Assembly (NCBI RefSeq): GCF_036227205.1
Contig: NZ_CP109442.1
Span: 7,812,001 to 7,876,000, forward strand
Length of the DNA stretch: 64,000 nt
Direction: 5' to 3'
DNA from: Amycolatopsis sp. NBC_01480
Lineage (GTDB): Bacteria > Actinomycetota > Actinomycetes > Mycobacteriales > Pseudonocardiaceae
The notes beneath the pieces were generated by a model. The model saw only the letters and a program-made list of their open reading frames with translations. It was not told where the DNA came from and made no database searches. Below are positions 17,869-26,720 of the stretch, piece after piece (the stretch's first letter is position 1; each line of letters starts with the position of its first letter). Made by a program: the position numbers and the translations under genes.

Positions 17869-18906
17869 TTAGGTCTGAGCACTGTTCATGAGCGTTCGGC
17901 GTGCGTTGTGCGCGTGGTCGAGAAGCACGCTTGCCGTCTCGGCGTGTGGCGCGCCGGCGTGCAGACCCTCCATGATCAGGGAGCTGAGGTTGGCAGGAGG
18001 GTTGATCGCCTCCGCGGCGAGCCGGGCCCAGGTTCCGTCTCCGCGGACGTACGACACGGCGGCCAGCACGGCGGCGATCTGCCGGCCTTCTGCGGTGGGT
18101 GCCAGCCGGAGCAGGTGCAGCAACAGGTTCCCGGCCGGGGCTGCGTAGTTGGTCTGGTCGGCGACCGTGATCAGCGCCATGGAGATGTGATAACTGGCGA
18201 ACGCGCTGATGAGATCGGCGAGGTGCTCATCGGAGTGGGGCAGGGCTCCTTCACGCGCATTGCTGATTGCGGAATCGAGGCGTCCCAGACGTGTTCGCAG
18301 CGCGATGACGTCACCAGCCCGGTCTTCAGCGCGGACGGCGGTGGCGGCCGCCGCGACGAGCCGCTCGATCCCGGCGCGCTCGGATTCCGGAGCGCGCGCG
18401 AACAACGCCGCCAGCGCGTCGCGGTTCTCGTGGATCTGATAGCCCTCGAGTGCCAGAGAGAGGGCAGAAGCGGACGTCGCCGGGTCAGAGAGGGTGCCGC
18501 GGCACTCCGCGTGGCAATAGCCGATCCACGTGGCGCCGGCGGAGAACCGTGGCAGATAGGCGAATTCGATGCTCTGGCGGCTTGCTGTGCGGCAGGCACT
18601 GGTGAAGTCGTTGACCTGTAGGCGCAACGGAAGGTCCGCCAGATCGTGCGGGCGATCTGTGACGATGATGCCGATGACCTTCAGGATGGGCTCGTTTCCG
18701 AATGCCTGGAGGAATGCGTGAGCCGAGCTGGTCGGCTCAGCGGCCATGGTCGTCAGATCCTGCACCATGACGTTCCCGATCAGGTATTTGTCATCGTCGG
18801 CGGCTGTCACGGCGACGAGGACCAACGCTTCCGAAGGGTAGTAGCCGATGAACGCGGGCAGGGCAGCGAACAGATGCTCGTTCGTCGGCTGGTTGGGGTT
18901 GTGCAT
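17869..18906 (-). CDS. DUF4192 family protein, copy B
   Basis: 345 aa, ATG 18906 preceded by AAAGGGG. DUF4192 hallmarks: an N-terminal strand-rich segment (LFAALPAFIGYYPSEALVLV) with the Gly-Tyr-x-Pro turn, and a helical C-terminal half with the LLLHLLRLAPTAEG and SYVRGDGTWARLAAE motifs typical of the family's end. Function unknown; common in actinobacteria, and often on plasmids. It is a diverged paralogue of the gene at 19272-20306 (RGDGTWARLA versus RHGDGAGARIALE), with a small broken ORF between them. Confidence 0.88.
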   Translation of the reverse strand: MHNPNQPTNEHLFAALPAFIGYYPSEALVLVAVTAADDDKYLIGNVMVQDLTTMAAEPTSSAHAFLQAFGNEPILKVIGIIVTDRPHDLADLPLRLQVNDFTSACRTASRQSIEFAYLPRFSAGATWIGYCHAECRGTLSDPATSASALSLALEGYQIHENRDALAALFARAPESERAGIERLVAAAATAVRAEDRAGDVIALRTRLGRLDSAISNAREGALPHSDEHLADLISAFASYHISMALITVADQTNYAAPAGNLLLHLLRLAPTAEGRQIAAVLAAVSYVRGDGTWARLAAEAINPPANLSSLIMEGLHAGAPHAETASVLLDHAHNARRTLMNSAQT

Positions 18907-18947
18907 TGTTTTCCCCTTTCAATCTGTTCGTGAGCTGGACGGGGCGG

Positions 18948-19155
18948 TCAGCCGGTTCGAACGACGCACTCGTGGGCGGACATGAGGATCTGGCTGAGTT
19001 CGAGATGGACCTGCGCTCGCCGGGCGCGCGGACGGCTCAACCTGTCGTTCCGGCGGTGAGCTGAGTTCGACGCCGCCGAGCATGGTGCGGACGAGGCCGG
19101 CCGCACGCTCGTACTGGTCACTGGCGGTAGATGACGTCGGTGTTGTAAAGGACAT
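18948..19155 (-). pseudogene. Small frameshifted ORF between the DUF4192 paralogues
   Basis: ATG 19155 has a strong CAGGAGG. The first 35 codons (MSFTTPTSSTASDQYERAAG ... MLGGVELSSP) have coding-like third positions. After about 19060 coding bias moves to the +1 frame, which reads NDRLSRPRARRAQVHLELSQ then ILMSAHECVVRTG and stops at 18948. Read on, the first frame is codon-poor. A 1-nt insertion, a decayed gene or an assembly error fits; a programmed shift is not excluded. Confidence 0.5.
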
Positions 19156-19271
19156 CGGGCCTCCTGAGCTAGGCGGACAGATCCCCGAATTCCCGCGCGA
19201 CTTCCTGTCGTTCTTGCGCGCGGGTTGGCAGGATCCCCCAGGCAGCACCGCCACGGGACGCGCAACTGCTG

Positions 19272-20306
19272 CTAGGCGTCAGAACGCCGTGCACCGGTGG
19301 TGAGGTGCTCGCGAGCCTCCTGGCTCGTTTCGTGCATAAACTGGCTGAACAAGACAGGGTCAATGCCCCGGGCGAAACACGCGCTGAGCAAGCGAACCAG
19401 AGGCGTCCCTGTCCGAGCAGCCTCGAGCGCGATGCGTGCACCCGCACCGTCGCCGTGGCGGTAGGTGTGCACGGCGATGATCGCGATCAAGTGGCTGGCA
19501 GCAGGTTCTGGCGTCAGCCGCCAGAGGTGCAGAGCCAGGCGCTCGGCGCCGGCGCTGGGTTCGTTCTCCGCCTCGACGAGCATCGCGTCACGGAACTCAA
19601 GGGTGGTGAAAGTGGCCGCCAGATCAGCGATGACCAAGTCGTCGTCGGGCAGAACCCCGCGCTCCGATGCGCGGACGGCAGCGTCGGCTCGGGCGATGCG
19701 GTCCTGCGCGGCCGCCGGCTGTGACTGGTCCTGCTCGGATTGGCGGATTGCTGCGGCGATCAGCGGACGGAGCCGGTCGCGGTCAGCGTCGCTGGCGGAG
19801 GTGTAGCGCGCGGCGAGGTCTTCACGGCTCGCGGCCACGGTGAACCCCGCGAACGTGTTCGTGGCCGCGGCGACGGTCGTGGTGGGATCGGGCAGGATGC
19901 CCGTGCGATCGACGTCGACATAAGAGCGCCAGCGAGCGCCCGCGGCGAATTCCGGTAGGTGGACGACCTCCAGCGAGGGCACGCCGTGCTGGCGCAGGAT
20001 CTCGAGGATGGTGTCCACTGTGCTACGTACGGGCAAGGAATCCTGCTCTTCCGTGCGGTGGCAGACCACGATCCCGGTAACCGCGAGGACGGGAAGATCG
20101 GACAGTTGGGTCAACCAAGGGTTGATACTGGAGGCAGGGTCCTGCTCGGCTGCGGCAAGATCAACGCGCATCGCCGGGCTGGGCGCGGGCGGGGCATCGA
20201 GCTGGGCCACGATCGAGACCAGCACCAGTGAGTCGCGCGGTACGAATTTGAACAGGGCGGGGATGGAGGCGATCAGTTCGCTGGTGCTGGAGATGATGAC
20301 CGGCAT
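19272..20306 (-). CDS. DUF4192 family protein, copy A
   Basis: 344 aa from ATG 20306 with GGAAAGGAC upstream (the longer frame to 20600 lacks an RBS). N-terminal ELIASIPALFKFVPRDSLVL matches the family start, and the C-terminal LALHLWRLTPEPAASHLIAI and YRHGDGAGARIALEAA match its end. It is a paralogue of copy B downstream; both belong to one minus-strand operon with coiled-coil paralogues and a primase-polymerase. Confidence 0.88.
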   Translation of the reverse strand: MPVIISSTSELIASIPALFKFVPRDSLVLVSIVAQLDAPPAPSPAMRVDLAAAEQDPASSINPWLTQLSDLPVLAVTGIVVCHRTEEQDSLPVRSTVDTILEILRQHGVPSLEVVHLPEFAAGARWRSYVDVDRTGILPDPTTTVAAATNTFAGFTVAASREDLAARYTSASDADRDRLRPLIAAAIRQSEQDQSQPAAAQDRIARADAAVRASERGVLPDDDLVIADLAATFTTLEFRDAMLVEAENEPSAGAERLALHLWRLTPEPAASHLIAIIAVHTYRHGDGAGARIALEAARTGTPLVRLLSACFARGIDPVLFSQFMHETSQEAREHLTTGARRSDA

Positions 20307-20359
20307 GCTGAGTCCTTTCCGGACGGTGGAGGTGAGGTGTAATGCAACGCGCTTCCGGA

Positions 20360-20716
20360 TCAGCGGTCGTCGTGTTGCTTCTTGTCCAGTTGGGGATCTA
20401 CGCCGTCGAAGGTGATCGTGACCGACGGGTCGGAGTTGACGATGTCGAGCGCTTCGGCGACCCGCGCCTCGGCTTCCTCCACACTGGCCGCGTCGGCGAC
20501 GTTGGTGATCACGACTCGCAGGGATGCGTATCCTTGGTAGGCCATCGTGATAGGCCGGAGGTTCAAGTCCGCCAGTACGTCCTGGGTTCCAGGCAGGCAC
20601 CAGGTGCCCTCGAAGTGCTGCGTGAGAACTTCGGTGCGGACCTGGTCCCGGTAGGCGTTGTGCTCGGTCTCGGCCGCGGCGATCTCGTTCTGCAGGCGCT
20701 GGATCTCGGTGGTCAT
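20360..20716 (-). CDS. Small coiled-coil protein, paralogue 1
   Basis: 118 aa from ATG 20716 (GAGGA upstream; an ATG 18 nt earlier overlaps the RBS). Residues 3-30 form a coiled coil (EIQRLQNEIAAAETEHNAYR), then a beta-rich part (FEGTWCLPGTQDVLADLNL, YASLRVVITNVAD) and a charged tail. It is clearly related to the gene at 20982-21440 (shared H-x2-(Y/F)R-x-QVR, a G-x-W step, an L-x2-L-x-L step and a strand). Function unknown. Confidence 0.75.
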   Translation of the reverse strand: MTTEIQRLQNEIAAAETEHNAYRDQVRTEVLTQHFEGTWCLPGTQDVLADLNLRPITMAYQGYASLRVVITNVADAASVEEAEARVAEALDIVNSDPSVTITFDGVDPQLDKKQHDDR

Positions 20717-20761
20717 CGTGACGTCCTCTCTCATTCTCGGGATACGCGTTGCTTGGGAATC

Positions 20762-20980
20762 TCAGTGGCGTTGAGTACGCAGGTATTCACGGAAGCTGGC
20801 CGTGGTCACGTTCATGCGGCCGATCTCCTTGCTGTGCTCGAATAGCGCTAGCCGTCGAGCTTGCTGCAGAAAGATCCGGGCGCATTCACGCAATTGCTGG
20901 GCACGTGCCGGGCTTGCGTCTTGGGCCCGAACACGGCAGCTCGTGGCCCGCTCGCGCAGTTCCTGGGGCGTCGACGTCAT
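20762..20980 (-). CDS. Small helical hypothetical protein
   Basis: 72 aa, starting 2 bp after the upstream gene's stop and in the same operon. Almost wholly helical and basic (ELRERATSCRVRAQDASPAR, LRECARIFLQQARRLALFEH). No family recognised. Placement between two related coiled-coil proteins suggests a shared complex. Confidence 0.65.
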   Translation of the reverse strand: MTSTPQELRERATSCRVRAQDASPARAQQLRECARIFLQQARRLALFEHSKEIGRMNVTTASFREYLRTQRH

Positions 20981-20981
20981 C

Positions 20982-21440
20982 TCAAGCGACCTCTACGCGC
21001 GGGTATCCGACGATCGCACTGAGCGCGCCCCCTGATGACGTGACGGCCAGGTCTCCGGTGAGGTGGGCCTGAACGACGTTGGCGATGACTTCCTGGAAAG
21101 CCTGCCGAGCGCTCAGGTCTTCCAGGTCCTGGAGGACCCTCCAGGCGTGGTCCGCGTCGTCGGTGTCGGCTTCGAGCACGACCTCGAGACGGAGCTGGCT
21201 ACGTACCAGGCGCTTCGGCTCGTACGTGGCGAGGTCGAGGTGCTCCAGCGTGGTGTTGAGGCTGTCCATGTCCCATTCGCCATCGTGATGACCCTGGATG
21301 GCGCGGTCGCGCACCTGCTTCCGGAATGCCTCGTGCGCTGCTTGGAGGGCTGCGAGCTTGTCTCGCAGCTCATCGGCGGACAGTGCGGAACCTTCCTGGG
21401 CGGCGGTCGTGGTGAACATGTTTTCGTTGCCGTCGAACAT
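20982..21440 (-). CDS. Small coiled-coil protein, paralogue 2
   Basis: 152 aa, ATG 21440 with GGAGAG upstream. Residues 20-45 are helical (LRDKLAALQAAHEAFRKQVR), then the family core (HHDGEWDMDSLNTTLEHLDL, LRLEVVLEADTDDADHAW), then a C-terminal strand-rich extension missing from paralogue 1. The two seem to be an old tandem duplication. Confidence 0.75.
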   Translation of the reverse strand: MFDGNENMFTTTAAQEGSALSADELRDKLAALQAAHEAFRKQVRDRAIQGHHDGEWDMDSLNTTLEHLDLATYEPKRLVRSQLRLEVVLEADTDDADHAWRVLQDLEDLSARQAFQEVIANVVQAHLTGDLAVTSSGGALSAIVGYPRVEVA

Positions 21441-21697
21441 ATCCAGCTCTCTCCATTCAGGATGGGGTTGTGGTGTGACCGACCCGGGCGGGCCCGCGTC
21501 CGCGTGTCTGAACGCGTGGTGCCGGCCCTGGTCGGTGAGGTGCGCTCGTCATCGCCGGCGGGTGGATGTCCAGCGCTTTTTGCTGGATATCCACCCGATC
21601 GGCGATGCAGAGTGTTGCGGCCCAGCGACCAAGGGCGGCGCCGTGCGCGCAACCTCTGTGTAGATGCCGGTTTTGCGTGGTGCGTGCCTGCGGCCGT

Positions 21698-22684
21698 TCA
21701 GATGGTGCGGTCGGGCAGCGTGCGCTGGCTCATGCTCCCTTTGGCCAAGCCGGACGTAATGGCGTCGTCGGCCTCGCGCATCGGGATGCGCCGCTGCTGA
21801 GCGGCGATGTGCAAGCTGGCCCGGGCTTCGTCGTCGGTGAAAGCGCCGCCGCCGACCAGTCGCCCGAGGGTGTACGCAGCGCTGACGAGAGTGTTGTGCG
21901 CGGTTTTCGGGGCGGCGTTGGCGACGGTGGCGGCCACGGTGTCGAGGTAGCGCTGTCGGCGGGCATCCGAGAGCGGCCGGACATCGCCGAATGTGGCAGG
22001 CTCGCGCGGTGGCTCGGGCGAGGTGAAGAGCGGCACCATCCATTGCGGCAGCGGCGCGATCGGCGCACGGTGGGCGACCGTGTACGTGCCGCCGCGGCAC
22101 ACCGAGCCGGCCGCCACGATGAACCCGCCGCGGCCGCGGCTGTCGATGCACCATCCGGCGCGGGCGACGGTGTTCCGCAACGTGCTGTCGCTGCTCACGT
22201 AGTAGTACAGGTGCGTGCCCGGGCCGGGAGTGCGGACGGTGTAGGTGTTGACAGGGCAGGGCTGGCCGGCCCGCTCGGCCAGACGGGACAGAACGTCCCG
22301 GCCGTGCCGCGCCCCGGGCCACTCCTCCGGCGGATCCTCGCCATGGCCCGTGTCGAGGTCGATGACGTAGAGATTGCTGGGCCCGCAGGCGATGCCGACG
22401 TTGCAGGTCGGGATGGCGCCCCACCAGTAGCGGATCAGGTCGGGGTCGATCGTGGCGCGCTGCTCCCAGCCGCGATGGCCTTCGGCGCATGCGTCAGTGC
22501 GCCCGCAGGAGTGCTCGCCGTGCAGGCACGGCACCTTCGAGCGTGGCCAGAGCGGCAGTACGTGCATTCCTTGCCGGGCAGCGGAAAGGGCGACACCCAT
22601 CAGGTTCGGCGCGGGCCGGTGTCGCCAAGCGCGGCTGCTTGCGCTGTGTCGGTGCGCGATGTCGGCGAGGTGTGATGTGGTCAT
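21698..22684 (-). CDS. Bifunctional DNA primase/polymerase (prim-pol) protein
   Basis: 328 aa from ATG 22684 with GGGGAG six bases upstream. The archaeo-eukaryotic primase-like N-terminal domain begins with LSAARQGMHVLPLWPRSKVP, has catalytic acidic residues in YVIDLDTGHGE (near residue 108) and the downstream His in THLYYYV (near 160), and a GGFIVAAGS strand. A helical C-terminal part (about 235-328) follows. Prim-pol proteins start replication on plasmids and integrative elements; no separate helicase or Rep is visible nearby. First large gene of the operon running to 17.8 kb. Confidence 0.88.
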   Translation of the reverse strand: MTTSHLADIAHRHSASSRAWRHRPAPNLMGVALSAARQGMHVLPLWPRSKVPCLHGEHSCGRTDACAEGHRGWEQRATIDPDLIRYWWGAIPTCNVGIACGPSNLYVIDLDTGHGEDPPEEWPGARHGRDVLSRLAERAGQPCPVNTYTVRTPGPGTHLYYYVSSDSTLRNTVARAGWCIDSRGRGGFIVAAGSVCRGGTYTVAHRAPIAPLPQWMVPLFTSPEPPREPATFGDVRPLSDARRQRYLDTVAATVANAAPKTAHNTLVSAAYTLGRLVGGGAFTDDEARASLHIAAQQRRIPMREADDAITSGLAKGSMSQRTLPDRTI

Positions 22685-22835
22685 GGTCATCTCCCCGTTC
22701 ATCCAGGGTAATTTGCCGGTCGCCCGGGTAGGAGATCTCCGGCGTCGTAGCATTGCTGGTGCGAGTGGCGGCTGACGTCGCACACAAGATCAGTCCTGTG
22801 TGGACCGCTGCGATGCTCGTTTTGGGGCCAGAGCG

Positions 22836-23174
22836 TCACCGGGGCCGGTCGTCGGCGTTCCGGACAGTTATGGCAACCACTGCCTCATCGTTGCTGGTGG
22901 GGCTTCGCTCGAATATGAGTTCGTAGGTCACGCCGCAGTGGACACGGATGACCGGCCGTGCTGCCCCGCAGGCGGTGATATCGCCTCCCTCTAGCTCATC
23001 CCAGAGCGCCACGGCTTCGATGAGGGTGAGCCCGCGCTTGATAAAGTAGGGAGTGAACTCGCGGATGGTGATGAACTCGGTATGCGTCTCGTCGGTGCCA
23101 GCCGATGTCGGGCTCGCGTGATGTGGCACGACGTCCTTCTGGTTCTCGTCCTGCGCCCCATTCTGGTTCGTCAC
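22836..23174 (-). CDS. Hypothetical protein
   Basis: 112 aa from GTG 23174, overlapping the upstream stop (GTGA). An acidic polar N-terminus of 30 residues precedes a compact alpha/beta domain (FITIREFTPYFIKRGLTLIE, GVTYELIFERSPTSNDEAVV). No family recognised. Last gene of a three-gene overlapping set. Confidence 0.65.
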   Translation of the reverse strand: MTNQNGAQDENQKDVVPHHASPTSAGTDETHTEFITIREFTPYFIKRGLTLIEAVALWDELEGGDITACGAARPVIRVHCGVTYELIFERSPTSNDEAVVAITVRNADDRPR

Positions 23175-23416
23175 GGTGTCACCCCGTTTTCGTCATAGAA
23201 GGCAAGCAGATCGAGTGCCCGCAGGAGGATCAGCCGGATGTTCGCGGATTTGCCCTCCAAGCCGAAGTAGCCGCCCGAGTCTCCACCGATCGCCAGAACG
23301 ATCTCTCCGTCGATTTCAGGCTCACCGCCGAGCTGGTCCAGCGCCTCATCGGCGGTATACAGATCGACAGCTACGGTCGTGTGGTCCGCGTTTTCCCAGA
23401 TCGTCGAGAGGGTCAT
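23171..23416 (-). CDS. Hypothetical protein
   Basis: 81 aa from ATG 23416, with GAGGGAAGG at good spacing and overlap with the previous stop (TGATG). Strand-rich acidic sequence (TTVAVDLYTADEALDQLG, DGEIVLAIGGDSGGYFGLEG, LRALDLLAFYDENG). It has the look of a small immunity- or antirestriction-like fold, but nothing proves that. Confidence 0.65.
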   Translation of the reverse strand: MTLSTIWENADHTTVAVDLYTADEALDQLGGEPEIDGEIVLAIGGDSGGYFGLEGKSANIRLILLRALDLLAFYDENGVTP

Positions 23417-23703
23417 CAGCTGCACCTTCCCTCGGGACGGACGAGTCGGCGGTCCACCCGGTAGCGGTTCGACGGTTCAAGGGCATGGAGTTGGTTGCCG
23501 GCGTCGAGGTCGTAGGGCATGAGCCCTCCTAGGGGTCCGGACGACTCGACGGGCTGCCCGAAGTGAGCGCAAGACCGCCGGGCCGTGATAGGCAGGTAGG
23601 AAACTAGGAGCCGGCCCCGGCGCCACTGGCTGGCGTTCTCGGGCAAGGCGTCCCAGGAGGAATCAGCGGGTGGTGCCGGCCCCGCTCGGTGCGAGCGCCC
23701 CAC
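23416..23703 (-). CDS. Hypothetical protein, start uncertain
   Basis: Up to 95 aa in a frame with strong third-position GC bias (WDALPENASQWRRGRLLVSY ... RVDRRLVRPEGRCS). The upstream GTG 23703 lacks an RBS, whereas an internal ATG at 23520 has a textbook GGAGG and would yield a 34-aa peptide. Its TGA overlaps the next ATG, so translation of the downstream gene is probably coupled either way. Confidence 0.5.
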   Translation of the reverse strand: MGRSHRAGPAPPADSSWDALPENASQWRRGRLLVSYLPITARRSCAHFGQPVESSGPLGGLMPYDLDAGNQLHALEPSNRYRVDRRLVRPEGRCS

Positions 23704-23739
23704 CGAGCAGACCGACAGCCCCGCCGCGCCGGCCGGCCT

Positions 23740-24333
23740 TCACCCCGTCTGCGTTGCCGTGTCCGAACGGCCAACGGTTGGCAGGAGTGCGTAAGTGCAG
23801 TCGACCTTGACGCCGTGGTGCACGCCGGCGCAGGTGACTGCCCCGAGAGACCGGTTCTGGACGGCCAGCTTTGCGCGAGCCTCCCGTTCGAGGTCGAGCA
23901 TTTCGTTGCCGAAGAGTGCCTCGTAGTGGGCGATTTTATCAGCCTGCATGACCTCTTTTCCGGGAAAAGCCCTGTGCCACAAGCGCATTTGCATCCCGAA
24001 TGCGGCGCTGCGGATCGGGATGCGAGTGGCGATTACGAGAGTCGCGCAGCAGATCTCGGCGTCGGTGGCCGGCCGGGTGTCGTCGCCGCTGGCGACCCGT
24101 TCAAGCAACTCGCGGCAGTGGGAACGGAACACCCACTCGGTGGTGAGGCGGAGATGGTCGGTGGGACACAACAGTATGTTGGAGTGCCAGAGCGTGTCCT
24201 CGGCGTCGGGGTGGCGTCGCATTGCAGCCTGAATCTCGTCCTCGGCCCATTCCAGGCACGCCAGAATGCCGCCGACGGCGTTGTTGGTGTCGTCGAGCAG
24301 CTCTTGCAACGACTGGGTCGTCGTGTCGAACAT
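23740..24333 (-). CDS. Hypothetical protein
   Basis: 197 aa, AAGGA upstream of ATG 24333. Helical, with Trp/His/Cys-containing motifs (LLDDTNNAVGGILACLEWAE, WVFRSHCRELLERVASGDD, EICCATLVIATRIPI). No recognisable domain. It heads the small operon that continues to 22.8 kb. Confidence 0.7.
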   Translation of the reverse strand: MFDTTTQSLQELLDDTNNAVGGILACLEWAEDEIQAAMRRHPDAEDTLWHSNILLCPTDHLRLTTEWVFRSHCRELLERVASGDDTRPATDAEICCATLVIATRIPIRSAAFGMQMRLWHRAFPGKEVMQADKIAHYEALFGNEMLDLEREARAKLAVQNRSLGAVTCAGVHHGVKVDCTYALLPTVGRSDTATQTG

Positions 24334-24405
24334 GACAGGATTCCTTCCAGGTCAGGTTATTCGGCGCACCGCCGGACCTTGTCGGTTCGACCGTTCGGCG
24401 CTGGC

Positions 24406-24509
24406 TCAGACCCGCGCGCTGCGGGCGCAGGATCTCGCCAACGTGCTGTTGCCGGAGATCCCGCGGAAGCGCAGGCCGGCGCCTCGCGGTCGAGGAGTTC
24501 GAGGCGCAT
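24406..24509 (-). pseudogene. Short frameshifted ORF remnant
   Basis: ATG 24509 opens MRLELLDREAPA with strong GC3. From about 24470 the coding bias jumps to another frame that reads LRFRGISGNSTLARSCARS and stops at 24406. A single inserted base would join them into a 35-residue peptide. The rest of 24334-24686 shows no gene. Confidence 0.3.
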
Positions 24510-24686
24510 CTGTTGCGTGGCAGACACAATCCCCGGCCTGAACGTCAAAGATCAGTCCTGGGATCCTGATGCGAATGAGCCGAGGAGTGCGGCTGGGGAA
24601 AGTGCTGTCGCCCGGTCCAGCGCGCGGGCGGCGATCGAGATGGTGATGGCCACCGCCCGCGCGTGGGCAAGCAGGCGGGAACTGAG

Positions 24687-26453
24687 TCAGTCGGCCATTC
24701 CGGCGCTGACCGGCTCGTCGTCGAGATCAGGCTCGGCCGACGAGGGATCGTTCTCGTCGGTGGCATCCTCGTGGTCAGCCGAATCGCCGGTCGTTTCGTC
24801 GGCCGACTTCGGCGCAGAACCATCGCCGAGGTGACCTGACCGGCCGACGTGCACCACGTCTTCCTCGCGTTCCGGGGTGATCACTTTGAGCTCGACGTCG
24901 TGCGCTTTGTGCCCCCACCGGATCACGGTCTGCATGTAGTCGGATTCCGTGCTGTCCGGCGTCCGCCAGGCTTCGCGGCGGAGCCGACTCTCGTACGCCG
25001 TCAGGGTCAGGAAGATGTCGAAAATGGTTGCTTTGGCGCCCGAGAGTTTTGCCGCATAGTCCGCCAGGTTTGCCTGCCCCAGAAGCTCGGCGGCAAGGCG
25101 GTGTCCACGTTCCATCGAGGAACGGAGCGCACGGTCCCCGCGGGCCTTCTGCACGGCCAGCCAGGTCTGCGCGCCCTCGGGTGCGCGACGACGATTGACG
25201 AATTCTTTCAACCACTCGCGACGTGTCTCGGCGGCGGCGTCCCAGTCCTTGTTGTTCTCCCTGACCCATTTCCGGATCATCCGCGCGGCCTCGCGCGCCT
25301 GCTGATCAGCTGGGGACTGGCCCTTGTTGTTCGGCGAAGAGCTGCCAGAGTGCTCGACCTTCCCCGCAGGAGCGTCCCAGAGCGCGTGTCCGTGCTTTCG
25401 GAAGTCGGTGCAGGCATAGCGCGCTGTCACCATGAAACCAGGACCGTCCGCGGGTCCGTCGTCCACGTCCTCCTTGACGATCCACGCCGCATGACCAGGA
25501 CAACCGTTGTGTGAATCAGCGGTGAGTTCCGTACCGCGATCGGCCTCCGGGGTCGGCCGCAGGAGATCGAGGGGGCGGGCATCGCCCTCGTACTTCCTGG
25601 TCGACTGGTCGAGGATGGGCACGCCGGCCGCGGTCAGTTCCGTGGTGACCGCCTCAGTGAGCTCGCGCGTCGCGAGGTCCTCGGCGTGGTCGTTGCGACG
25701 GCGCTGGGCGAGCGCCTTGAAGTTGTTCGGGTGCTCGACCGCGGTGAGGATCAGTTCCTTGACGTTCTCCAGCAGGCCCTGCTGTTCGAACCAGGCGATT
25801 TCCGCTGCCTGCAGCAGATCCAGGCCATAGCGGTCGGCAGCCTTCACCGTCAGTTCGGAGGCGGCCAGCTCCACCGACGCCTGGATCTCGCGGCGGGACT
25901 TTCCGCGCTCCCTGGCGATCTTGGCCGGGGACACGCCGAGGTCCAGTAGGTACTGGTGGGCGTCGGCGACGTCCCGGTGAGTCAGGTTCCGCCGGTGGTC
26001 GTTCTCGTCGAGCTGGTCGAAGACGCGCTTGATCTCCGCGGCCTGGTCGTCCTCAGAGGGCGGGTGCTTCATCCACACCGGGACGGTGGTGCCGGCCTCG
26101 CGTGCGTGCAGCACCCGGAGCTGTCCCTCGGTGACGACGATGACTCCGTCCTCGCGGCGGAACCCGTTGATCGCGGAGCGGATTCCGCGATTCTGGTAGT
26201 TCGCGACGGTCTTCTTGTCCAGTTCCAGACCGTGGGTGCGGACGTTGTTCTGGATGACGACGTCGTTGGGATCGGCGTGGACGATGGTGTCGATCTCGGC
26301 GGCCCGTTCTTCGGCGCTGATGGGCTGAGCGTCGGCCGGAGCGTCGGCCTGTTCCGGAATGATCGCCGGATCGTGGTCGGCGGCAGCGGGATCGACCTCG
26401 ACGGGCGCGGTGTGTTCGTGCTGCGGGTGAGTGGACTCGACCGTGACGGTCAT
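24687..26453 (-). CDS. parB: ParB/Spo0J-like DNA partition protein
   Basis: 588 aa, GGAGG before ATG 26453. An acidic N-terminal tail of about 50 residues is followed by a ParB-like domain (DPNDVVIQNNVRTHGLELDK, GVIVVTEGQLRVLHAREAG) and a helix-turn-helix (residues about 160-200: HRDVADAHQYLLDLGVSPAK, ARERGKSRREIQASVELAAS). The C-terminal 350 residues are helical with an acidic end and unlike short chromosomal ParB. No parA is adjacent, so it may use a ParA elsewhere on the element or act as a ParB-type plasmid regulator. An inverted GTGAACC-type motif lies upstream. Confidence 0.85.
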   Translation of the reverse strand: MTVTVESTHPQHEHTAPVEVDPAAADHDPAIIPEQADAPADAQPISAEERAAEIDTIVHADPNDVVIQNNVRTHGLELDKKTVANYQNRGIRSAINGFRREDGVIVVTEGQLRVLHAREAGTTVPVWMKHPPSEDDQAAEIKRVFDQLDENDHRRNLTHRDVADAHQYLLDLGVSPAKIARERGKSRREIQASVELAASELTVKAADRYGLDLLQAAEIAWFEQQGLLENVKELILTAVEHPNNFKALAQRRRNDHAEDLATRELTEAVTTELTAAGVPILDQSTRKYEGDARPLDLLRPTPEADRGTELTADSHNGCPGHAAWIVKEDVDDGPADGPGFMVTARYACTDFRKHGHALWDAPAGKVEHSGSSSPNNKGQSPADQQAREAARMIRKWVRENNKDWDAAAETRREWLKEFVNRRRAPEGAQTWLAVQKARGDRALRSSMERGHRLAAELLGQANLADYAAKLSGAKATIFDIFLTLTAYESRLRREAWRTPDSTESDYMQTVIRWGHKAHDVELKVITPEREEDVVHVGRSGHLGDGSAPKSADETTGDSADHEDATDENDPSSAEPDLDDEPVSAGMAD

Positions 26454-26720
26454 CGAATGCCTCCACAGAGTGGGAAACCCGCGTCCGCCACGTCCGTGAC
26501 CGTTCCGATCCGGAGGCGGGGCGAGGCGCGGTGTCCCGGGCGGGACGCACTCGCCCCAGCGGGGCCGCGGGTGCCCGGGCCCGACGGTGGCCTCGGCCAG
26601 CCGGCGTGGACCGCCGCCGGGCGGCCGGAACGCCCTCGGGCGGACCGGCCTCCCGGGTGGCGGCGGTTCACCCGAGCTGGCACGGGGTCACCGCGGTTGG
26701 CCCGGGTGCCCCCGGCTCCG
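26454..26720. promoter_or_regulatory. GC-rich leader of parB with inverted GTG(A/G)ACC motif
   Basis: Gene-free. GTGGACCGCCGCC (26606-26618) pairs with GGCGGCGGTTCAC (26659-26671) with one mismatch, echoing the GTGAACC/GGTTCAC pair upstream of ssb. Candidate operator or centromere-like site for the adjacent parB product. Confidence 0.35.
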
